A stretch of 5,603 nt of DNA from Candidatus Caenarcanum sp. (GTDB taxonomy: Bacteria > Cyanobacteriota > Vampirovibrionia > Gastranaerophilales > UBA9971), in contig DYOT01000095.1 in NCBI GenBank assembly GCA_020720345.1, forward strand, positions 1 through 5,603. Direction: 5' to 3'. The notes under the pieces were generated by a model. The model searched no databases. It saw nothing but the letters and a program-made list of their open reading frames with translations, and was not told where the DNA came from. This document shows, in pieces, positions 1-5,603 of this stretch; position 1 is the first letter of the stretch, and every line of letters begins with the position of its first letter. The position numbers and the translations under genes are program-made.

Positions 1-359
1 TTTACAAGGCTATCTCCATAATAATTATTCATGTCTGAATAATAAATTGCCTTGTCAGCATAAGTTATCATCAACTTTAAAGTCCCCATCAAGTCGCCCG
101 TGGCTTTTTTATAATTATTTATAAGCTTTCTTGCATCAGATAATTTTGGTCGAGAATAATCAGTATTAAAAGCCTTTATCAACTTTTCAAGATATTCTTC
201 AAAAGATTCTGCCTTATTTGAATCGCTAAATCTGGCATTAATAAACATTTTGTTGGCAGATGATTTGTTATAAAGGTCTTTAACTAAATTAATCAAATCT
301 TCTTTACTGAATTCATTTAGAGAATTCTTTATATCAGACCATTTTGTTATGTTTGACAT
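1..359 (-). CDS. DUF6155-like hypothetical protein, 3' end cut by the window edge
   Basis: An open frame starts with ATG at 359 and runs without a stop for 119 codons to the left edge, so the C-terminus is missing. The protein starts MSNITKWSDIKNSL and looks soluble, helical and charged, with no signal peptide or membrane segment. Recognisable blocks are an SKEDLINLVKDLY segment (residues 18-30), an ARF motif (42-44), KLSDARKLINNYKKATGD (72-89), and the start of an aromatic/acidic block, YYSDMNNYYGDSL (106-118). From memory these match a family of small uncharacterised bacterial proteins with consensus like 'RKAI-DYKKATGD' followed by 'GDIDE-FY-SL', which I believe is DUF6155. The biochemical function is unknown. 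The ATG lies 13 bases after the helicase stop codon, and an AAAGAGG ribosome site overlaps that stop, so co-translation with the SWIM-SNF2 protein is likely. The gene is secure; the family name is less so. Confidence 0.8.
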   Translation of the reverse strand, partial: MSNITKWSDIKNSLNEFSKEDLINLVKDLYNKSSANKMFINARFSDSNKAESFEEYLEKLIKAFNTDYSRPKLSDARKLINNYKKATGDLMGTLKLMITYADKAIYYSDMNNYYGDSLV

Positions 360-367
360 AATATAAG

Positions 368-374
368 CCTCTTT
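368..374 (-). promoter_or_regulatory. Ribosome binding site of the DUF6155-like gene, overlapping the helicase stop codon
   Basis: On the minus strand this reads AAAGAGG, eight bases before the ATG at 359. It is the best Shine-Dalgarno match in the window. Its first two bases are the last two of the upstream TAA stop codon (375-373), so ribosomes finishing the SWIM-SNF2 protein would release directly on the next initiation site. This is a typical arrangement for translational coupling; the coupling itself is inferred. Confidence 0.6.
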
Positions 375-3300
375 ATTTTTTGTAAAGCGTAAATATATCC
401 CGCAAATCTTTATTTGACATTTCTGTAATCCAGTTTTCACCTGTTGAAACAGTTAAATCAGCAAGCTCTTTTTTAGATTTTATGATTTCGTCGATTTTTT
501 CTTCAAAAGTCCCAAGAGTAATAAGCCTATGAACCATGACGTTTTTATCCTGCCCAATTCTGTAAGTTCTGTCTGTTGCTTGATTCTCAACGGCAGGATT
601 CCACCATAAATCATAATGGATTACGTTAGAAGCTTCTGTAAGATTTAAACCGGTTCCGCCGGCTTTTAAAGAAATTATCATTAACCTTGTTTTTCTGTCA
701 TTTTGGAATGAATTAACCATTTCATCACGTTTTTTCCTTGAAATTCCGCCATGAAAGAAAATAGCTTCTTCTTTAAGCTCTTTTTTGATAATTTCCTGTA
801 AAATATCTCCCATTTCTCGATATTGAGTAAATATAAGAGCTTTTTCTTTGTTATCAAGCAGGTTTTCTATTATAGACAGAGTCTTTGAAGCTTTGCCGGA
901 TGATTCTGATTCAATACTTCCCTTTTTAGCAAAATGTGCAGGGTGGTTGCAAATTTGTTTTAGCGAAGTTATTAGCTTGAAGATAAGTCCTCTTCTTTGA
1001 ATGCCGTCGGAATTTTCTACCTGCTGCATTATATCGTCAACAATATTTTGATAAACAGCCGCTTGCTCTTTTGTAAGATAGCAGTATTCATCAAAAGAAA
1101 TTTTATCCGGCAAGTCTGAAATAATGGTTTTATCTGTCTTTAATCTTCTTAAAATAAAAGGTGCAGTTGCTTTTTTGAGTTTTTCCACAACATCTTTATC
1201 TCTGTATTTCTCGATTGGTGTTGCAAGCTCTGTCTTAAACTGCGTCAAACTGCCAAGATATCCTTTATTTATAAAATCGTAAATACTCCATAGCTCGGTT
1301 AACCTGTTTTCAACCGGCGTACCTGTCATTGCAATATAGTTATCTGCTTTTAAGGATTTTATAGCTTTTGTTTGAGCTGTTTCAGAATTTTTAATATTCT
1401 GTGCTTCGTCGATTATCAGGAAATTCCAGTTTTTTGTACTGAATTTTTTGACATCCCTCCTGAAAGTCCCGTAGCTAGTGATTAAAATATCAATATTTTT
1501 AAGCTCAAGTTGCCTTTCAGAACCGTGATAGATATTTAAATTGAGTGTCGGAGCAAATTTCTGACACTCTTTTTCCCAGTTTCCGATTAATGTTGTCGGA
1601 CAGATTACAAGCGAAGGTTTTGGCTTTTTATGTTCGTTTTTGTACTGCAAAAGCAGGGTTATAACCTGAATAGTTTTTCCAAGCCCCATATCATCAGCTA
1701 TACAGGAGCCGAATTGCTTTTTCGAATTTGAATAAAGCCATTTAAACCCTCTTTCCTGATACGGTCTTAAAGTTGCATTAAGGTTTTCGGGAATAGAAAT
1801 ATCTTCTATTTTTGTAAAATCCTCAAGAACTTTCTGTAAAGCCTCATCAGCTTGGAATTTCATGCCGTTTATTTCGCCTGAAACCGCTGTATATAAAGCC
1901 TGCATTGAAGAAGTCATTTCAGGAATCGGATTTTTCAGTCTGTTTAAAATATTTTGAACTTCATCAGGCTTTAAAAGAACATATTGGTCTTTATACTTAA
2001 TAATTCCCTGCGTTTCTTTCACCAGTTTTCTGAAATCTTTTAGCGGGATTGTTTCATTTCCGAGAGCTATTTCGTAAGAAAAATCGAGCAATTCATTAAG
2101 ATTTAAATAACTTTCACCTGTTTCATTGTGTTTTTTAAGTTTTGCTTTTGCGTATAGATTAGGAAAAGCAAGTTTTTTAAGTTCTTTCGGAAAAATTATT
2201 TCAATTTCGAGAACATTAAAAATATTTGCCGTGTTTAAAAATATTTCCGAAATTTTATACATAGAAACTACAGGGGCTGATTCACCTCTTGTGTCAACGA
2301 TTTCTTTTAATTCCTTAAAATATTCCCCTGCAATGATTAACTGTTTTGCTGTTTCAATTCTTACAGCAGCAGCCGGCAATGAGAAAAATTCCTGCGATTG
2401 TTTTGCTTTCTTTGTTTTAGGTTCTTTAAAAAGCTCTTTATATTGAATTATCGGGTCAAGAGAATTCTTTTTATTGACAACATCTACAAAAATCTCAAAA
2501 TCTTCACCTGATGAACTTTCTATTCTTACAATCGGCGAAATATCTTTCTTGCTTATATAAAGTTTTTCCAGCCAGTTTGAAATACTTTGTCCGATATTTT
2601 TTTCTGCAAAATTATTTGATTTGAATAAATAATCATAAGCAAAAACAGGCATTATTTTATCTTTTGGGGGGCTATCCTGATTGTAAATAATCTTTTTTAC
2701 TGTATTAGTTATAAATAGCGAAAGCAGGTCAATTACTGCATCTTCCGAAATAAATTTATCACCATTATTGCAGATACTTACAGGCATAATTTGTTTTAAT
2801 TTGTCAATCTGCTCCTGAATTTTAGTGTCATTAATAAACGGAATATATCTTACAGTAAAAGCATCTGCGGATTCAAAAATGACTTCCGGCAAGAATAAAT
2901 TGGCTTTTACAAATCCAAGAGCCATAGAAGATAAAATATTTAAAAAAGCGAAACTTTCTGAAGCTATATCATATTCTATATTGAGATTTGTAGTTAAAAA
3001 GTAATTTATTCCGGATTTTATTTCAACGGCAGAAATAGCTCTTTTCGATTTTAGTTCAAATTTTTCTGACTCTTTATTAAAAATAGGAAAAATAGCTTTT
3101 TCTGAACTAAAGCTTGGAGGTTTTTTATTTGAATCATAAATACTTTCATTTTTATAATTCAAAAGATGATTTTTTGTTATTTCATCAATTATTCCTTGTT
3201 TATCCGCTTCAAAATACTTTTCATAAGGAATAATTTTCAACCTGAATATGCTTTTGGGACTGTAGTCATCCTTTACAAATTCCAGTTGAAATTCGTTTCT

Positions 3301-4095
3301 AATAAGCGCAGGGTCTTCTTCTATTTCCGGAAAGCTGGAATCAAGCTGTTGAGAAACTATTTTGTAAATATTTTCAATAAAAGTCTTGAAATTTCCTTCA
3401 TTATAGAAAGGCGGATTATCAGGAAGTAGCGATAATAAAGGTCTTATATCATATTTAGGAAAAGAAAATTCAAAATCATCAGGATTTATATTGATTTCTT
3501 TAAGTTTTAATTCTGATAATTCAATAAATTTAGTTTTTATAGGATTTTCATTTAACTGTTTAGTTAGTGTTTCAAGACCAGAAGCCTTTATTAATTCTTC
3601 TTTTTCAATTCCTTTAAGGTTTAAAAGAATCAAAGGGTCTTTATCTATTTCATTTGCAATCATATAATAAACTGCTGCAAGATGTTTGCAAGGATTGGCA
3701 GAATCAGGGCAGGAACAGCTTGATTTTAAATCTCTCCATCTCTTGGGAAGCAAGGATAATTTCTCTTTTTCTAAGAGATCCAGAAATGATTCAGGCAACT
3801 TACCCATTCCAAGTTCAATAGCAATGGAGGGGTTTTGAGAAATTATTTCTTTTATGCTTTTTATTTCATCTTTTGTAAATTTTTCAAGATTTATTTTTAT
3901 ATTGTAAGAGTCATAATACGAACCTTTTACACCGGCAGAAATATTGCCGTTGCTGAATTTTATATTTTTTACTCTACCGGCATTTGCATAAGTTTTGCCT
4001 CTTGCAAGTCTGTTTGAATCAATTCTTTCAAGAGCTTCGATCCATGTTTGTCCCCACCATGTATTGCCGTAAGATTTTTTCTTTGTTTTTAACAA
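373..4095 (-). CDS. SWIM zinc-finger / HelZ-type SNF2 ATPase fusion protein
   Basis: A 1240-residue, predicted cytoplasmic, ATP-driven nucleic-acid translocase of helicase superfamily 2, SNF2 group. Residues 1-255 look like a complete COG4279-type SWIM protein: YGNTWWGQTWIEALERID at 9-26, and the zinc ligands C127, C129, C136, H138 in CxC-x6-CxH spacing. Residues from about 380 follow the mycobacterial HelZ (Rv2101) layout, with a DUF3670-like block at about 640-725 just before the motor. Motor motifs are all present: LRPYQ (776-780), Walker A DDMGLGKT (801-808), DEAQ (896-899), MTGTP (923-927), GGTGLNL (1146-1152) and the arginine-finger block QATDRTYRIGQ (1172-1182), so it should be an active ATPase. 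Start is TTG at 4095, the only common start codon between the upstream in-frame stop (4149-4147) and the conserved N-terminus. GGA at 4106-4108 or AAGG at 4099-4102 may serve as a weak ribosome site. In many bacteria the two halves are adjacent separate genes (compare ywqB and ywqA of Bacillus subtilis). Substrate and biological role are unknown. Confidence 0.95.
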   Translation of the reverse strand: MLKTKKKSYGNTWWGQTWIEALERIDSNRLARGKTYANAGRVKNIKFSNGNISAGVKGSYYDSYNIKINLEKFTKDEIKSIKEIISQNPSIAIELGMGKLPESFLDLLEKEKLSLLPKRWRDLKSSCSCPDSANPCKHLAAVYYMIANEIDKDPLILLNLKGIEKEELIKASGLETLTKQLNENPIKTKFIELSELKLKEININPDDFEFSFPKYDIRPLLSLLPDNPPFYNEGNFKTFIENIYKIVSQQLDSSFPEIEEDPALIRNEFQLEFVKDDYSPKSIFRLKIIPYEKYFEADKQGIIDEITKNHLLNYKNESIYDSNKKPPSFSSEKAIFPIFNKESEKFELKSKRAISAVEIKSGINYFLTTNLNIEYDIASESFAFLNILSSMALGFVKANLFLPEVIFESADAFTVRYIPFINDTKIQEQIDKLKQIMPVSICNNGDKFISEDAVIDLLSLFITNTVKKIIYNQDSPPKDKIMPVFAYDYLFKSNNFAEKNIGQSISNWLEKLYISKKDISPIVRIESSSGEDFEIFVDVVNKKNSLDPIIQYKELFKEPKTKKAKQSQEFFSLPAAAVRIETAKQLIIAGEYFKELKEIVDTRGESAPVVSMYKISEIFLNTANIFNVLEIEIIFPKELKKLAFPNLYAKAKLKKHNETGESYLNLNELLDFSYEIALGNETIPLKDFRKLVKETQGIIKYKDQYVLLKPDEVQNILNRLKNPIPEMTSSMQALYTAVSGEINGMKFQADEALQKVLEDFTKIEDISIPENLNATLRPYQERGFKWLYSNSKKQFGSCIADDMGLGKTIQVITLLLQYKNEHKKPKPSLVICPTTLIGNWEKECQKFAPTLNLNIYHGSERQLELKNIDILITSYGTFRRDVKKFSTKNWNFLIIDEAQNIKNSETAQTKAIKSLKADNYIAMTGTPVENRLTELWSIYDFINKGYLGSLTQFKTELATPIEKYRDKDVVEKLKKATAPFILRRLKTDKTIISDLPDKISFDEYCYLTKEQAAVYQNIVDDIMQQVENSDGIQRRGLIFKLITSLKQICNHPAHFAKKGSIESESSGKASKTLSIIENLLDNKEKALIFTQYREMGDILQEIIKKELKEEAIFFHGGISRKKRDEMVNSFQNDRKTRLMIISLKAGGTGLNLTEASNVIHYDLWWNPAVENQATDRTYRIGQDKNVMVHRLITLGTFEEKIDEIIKSKKELADLTVSTGENWITEMSNKDLRDIFTLYKK

Positions 4096-4126
4096 TTGCC
4101 TTATTTCCGATAATTTGCCCCAAACT

Positions 4127-4137
4127 ATTATATTATA
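4127..4137 (-). promoter_or_regulatory. Candidate promoter -10 region before the SWIM-SNF2 gene
   Basis: In the 67-base gap after the UPF0158 gene the minus strand reads TATAATATAAT, two perfect overlapping TATAAT boxes (4132-4137 and 4127-4132). A transcript starting about seven bases downstream would have a leader of roughly 25 bases before the TTG at 4095. No convincing -35 box stands at 16-18 bases upstream; that stretch is simply A-rich. In such AT-rich DNA a TATAAT can occur by chance, so this is a tentative internal promoter that could let the helicase and DUF6155-like genes be transcribed separately from the two upstream genes. I see no terminator hairpin in the same gap. Confidence 0.35.
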
Positions 4138-4162
4138 GATATTATTTTAAATTTTTTGTTCC

Positions 4163-4483
4163 CTAATCTGTATAATTTATATTATTTTCTTTGCACCAAT
4201 TTATTGCAATCTGTTTTAAAGCTATATTTTTAAATTCATACCAATTTTCAAGAATTCCATGCCTGTAAGCCATATCTTTAAACCTTCTGAATGCACCTTT
4301 TCTTTTTATTGAATCAATAATAACATCTCTGAGTTTTTTATCTTCAAATTTTTCTGTTTCAGGATTTCCATCTTCATCTGCCGCAAATATTATTTCACCT
4401 GTTTTTTTATTCAGGTAAAAACCGGCTTCATCAGTTTGCATGTCCATACTGTCAACAATTTCGTCGAATTTTATTGCTTCCAT
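4163..4483 (-). CDS. UPF0158 family protein, short form
   Basis: A 106-residue protein starting MEAIKFDEIVDSM and ending with a TAG stop. Two conserved parts of the UPF0158 family (PF03682) are visible. The N-terminal part is DEAGFYLNKKTGEII (residues 18-32). The C-terminal part is RKGAFRRFKDMAYRHG (61-76), then NWYEFKNIALKQIAINWCKEN (80-100). Members I recall are about 140-160 residues long and have a middle segment with a 'LPSKFEINEY--MEDF'-like stretch; here only about 28 mostly acidic residues join the two ends, so some 35-45 residues are absent. The family has no established function. The gene starts 16 bases after the nuclease stop codon, with an AAAGAGA stretch in between as a weak ribosome site, so it is probably co-transcribed with the nuclease gene. 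No signal peptide or membrane segment is seen. Family assignment is confident from the KGAFRRFKD and WY-F blocks. Confidence 0.88.
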   Translation of the reverse strand: MEAIKFDEIVDSMDMQTDEAGFYLNKKTGEIIFAADEDGNPETEKFEDKKLRDVIIDSIKRKGAFRRFKDMAYRHGILENWYEFKNIALKQIAINWCKENNINYTD

Positions 4484-4499
4484 AATTGATTTCTCTTTT

Positions 4500-5528
4500 T
4501 TATTCGTTCTCTACATCTGAAAGTTCCGCTTCCAGCTCCTCGATAGTAGGAAGGTTAGTTTTGAGATTTTCAGGGATTGCTTGAGTAAGAGTATATTCAG
4601 AAATACCTATAGGTTTGTTAATGTCTTTTAGGGCATATTCTGCAATTACGTTATTCTTATTTTTACAAAGTAAAATTCCTATTGATGGTTTATCATCAGG
4701 ATGTCTTAATAAATCGTCTGCCGCAGATAAATAAAAATTTAATTTGCCAGCATATTCAGGCTTAAATTCTTTTGATTTTAACTCTATTATTACATAACAG
4801 CGTAATTTTAAATGATAAAATAACAAATCTATATAAAAATCCTGTTCTCCTACTTCAAGGTGATATTGCTGACCTACAAAGGCAAAACCCACCCCAAGTT
4901 CAAGTAAAAACTTTTTCATGTGCAGGACAAGTGCATTTTCAATTTCTTTTTCCTGAGACTCCTGTCCAATACCAAGAAAATCAAATTTATACGGATCTTT
5001 TAGCATATTATGTGCAAGTTCTGATTGTGGAACCGGTAACGTATTTTTAAAGTTTGATGTTTTATCGGCTATCGCTTGTCGTTGGTAAAGTTGACTTTCT
5101 ATTTGAAGAACAAGGACATTCCTTGACCAGCCAAATTCAACGGTTTTATTTGCATACCACAACCGTTCTTTTTTGTTTTTTATTTTGTCAAGAATAGTTA
5201 TGTTATGATACCAGGTAATTTGTGCAAGCGGTACTTGCACAAATTTAAAATCAGGATAGGTTTCAGCAAATTTACGCATGTATTTTAAATTACGAGTCGA
5301 AAAACCTTTCATTTCAGGGAAATTTGTACTGAGATCATGAGAAAGGTTATCAATAATTTTTGCTCCCCAACCCTCTTGTTTTTGCTTTTCAAGAATTATC
5401 TTGCCAATTTCCCAATACAAAATGAGCATTTCGGCATTAACAGCAAGACTTGCTTTTAGCTGAGCCGTTTTTATCTTTTGCTTCAACGTATTGAGGATTT
5501 CTATATATGTTTTATCAATGTTTTGCAT
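4500..5528 (-). CDS. DUF1016 (YhcG-type) PDDEXK nuclease domain protein
   Basis: Predicted nuclease of the DUF1016/COG4804 family (E. coli YhcG is a member). Numbering from ATG 5528 gives 342 residues. The N-terminal DUF1016_N region carries NAEMLILYWEIGKIILEKQ (31-49), GWGAKII (53-59), GFSTRNLKYMRKF (75-87), QITWYHNITILDKIK (103-117) and GWSRNVLVLQIES (133-145). The C-terminal PDDEXK core shows DFYIDLLFYH (230-239; D234 as metal ligand), then VIIELK (247-251 plus the lysine; E249 and K251), then YAGKLNFYL (259-267). All core residues are present, so catalysis is plausible; substrate unknown. The frame is also open to the right window edge, with another ATG at 5564 adding 12 residues, YQRRRLKRK-rich. 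I prefer 5528 because family members begin close to the 'Y-ILNTLKQKI' helix and because a candidate promoter would place the transcript start at about the 5564 ATG. Neither start has a strong ribosome site. Such genes often sit in variable or defence-related regions. Confidence 0.9.
   Translation of the reverse strand: MQNIDKTYIEILNTLKQKIKTAQLKASLAVNAEMLILYWEIGKIILEKQKQEGWGAKIIDNLSHDLSTNFPEMKGFSTRNLKYMRKFAETYPDFKFVQVPLAQITWYHNITILDKIKNKKERLWYANKTVEFGWSRNVLVLQIESQLYQRQAIADKTSNFKNTLPVPQSELAHNMLKDPYKFDFLGIGQESQEKEIENALVLHMKKFLLELGVGFAFVGQQYHLEVGEQDFYIDLLFYHLKLRCYVIIELKSKEFKPEYAGKLNFYLSAADDLLRHPDDKPSIGILLCKNKNNVIAEYALKDINKPIGISEYTLTQAIPENLKTNLPTIEELEAELSDVENE
5217..5245. repeat. Perfect 12-base inverted repeat with 5-base loop inside the nuclease gene
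   Basis: Left arm AATTTGTGCAAG (5217-5228), loop CGGTA (5229-5233), right arm CTTGCACAAATT (5234-5245). The arms are exactly complementary, and the match stops at the next base (T at 5216 against T at 5246). In the mRNA this would form a 12-pair hairpin over the codons for FVQVPLAQI. The encoded segment aligns with the usual DUF1016 'FVQ-P-AQI-W-HN' block without a visible insertion, so it is not an inserted palindromic element. No U-tract follows on either strand, so it does not look like a terminator. It could be chance, a product of templated mutation, or a functional RNA structure. Confidence 0.75.
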
Positions 5529-5567
5529 TTTTCTTTTCAGTCTTCTTCTTTGATACGAACACATTTT

Positions 5568-5596
5568 AGCATAAAAGTTTAATTTAATTTTTTCAG
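5568..5596 (-). promoter_or_regulatory. Candidate promoter before the DUF1016 nuclease gene
   Basis: On the minus strand a CTGAAA box (5591-5596, four of six consensus -35 bases) is followed by a 17-base spacer and TATGCT (5568-5573, four of six consensus -10 bases). A start site about seven bases on would fall near 5561-5564, giving an approximately 35-base leader for the ATG at 5528. It also lies in a frame that stays open to the window edge, so if the true gene begins further upstream this would not be a promoter. The spacing is ideal but the boxes are only moderate matches. Confidence 0.3.
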
Positions 5597-5603
5597 ATTT
5601 TGC

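Noticed and set aside
2126..2446. Plus-strand open frame of 106 codons inside the SWIM-SNF2 gene
   Set aside because: It lies wholly antisense to a gene with clear domain support, resembles no family I know, and has a composition expected of a mirrored coding frame. The other plus-strand frames at 3166-3429, 3835-4017, 3984-4166 and 4772-5050 are rejected for the same reason.
4096..4162. Possible terminator or riboswitch in the largest intergenic gap
   Set aside because: The 67 bases are A/T-rich but contain no stem of useful length followed by T residues, and the gap is too short for a known riboswitch class.
5217..5245. Inverted repeat considered as a transcription terminator or an inserted palindromic element
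   Set aside because: No T-tract follows the stem on either strand, it lies in mid-gene, and the protein aligns through it with the DUF1016 pattern without an insertion.
5540..5572. Ten-codon minus-strand frame starting with ATG at 5572 (MLKCVRIKEE-like) overlapping the start of the nuclease gene
   Set aside because: Too short, without a ribosome site, and overlapping the -10 candidate; it is more simply explained by chance.
1..5603. Mobile element or CRISPR array
   Set aside because: I found no transposase or integrase motifs, no terminal repeats flanking the cluster, and no regularly spaced direct repeats.

Overview
The window is an AT-rich stretch of bacterial DNA (by eye roughly one third G+C). 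It reads with the standard bacterial code: tryptophans are TGG, stops are TAA and TAG, and one start is TTG. The features do not fix a genus. An AT-rich, possibly host-associated bacterium is a fair guess, but that is inference only. I see no rRNA, tRNA, transposase, integrase or CRISPR array. No stretch longer than about 70 bases lacks a gene.

All four genes lie on the minus strand and are read from right to left. First comes a DUF1016/YhcG-type protein with a PDDEXK nuclease fold (start at 5528 or 5564, stop at 4500). After 16 bases comes a small UPF0158-family protein (4483 to 4163), which is shorter than usual. After a 67-base gap with a plausible internal promoter comes a 1240-residue protein (4095 to 373). 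It joins a full-length SWIM zinc-finger protein of the COG4279 type to a full-length HelZ-type SNF2 ATPase. Only 13 bases further on, with its ribosome site overlapping the helicase stop codon, begins a DUF6155-like protein (359 to beyond base 1) that is cut by the window edge.

The spacing suggests one transcription unit, or two overlapping ones: nuclease plus UPF0158, then helicase plus DUF6155. The most informative object is the SWIM-SNF2 fusion. Its two halves are usually separate neighbouring genes, so the fusion links them physically, and the tight junction with the DUF6155-like gene adds a likely third partner. A DNA-translocating ATPase with its own zinc finger beside a predicted nuclease is compatible with a nucleic-acid processing or defence role. 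Nothing in the sequence proves that. The other notable signal is a perfect 12-base inverted repeat with a 5-base loop inside the nuclease coding sequence.
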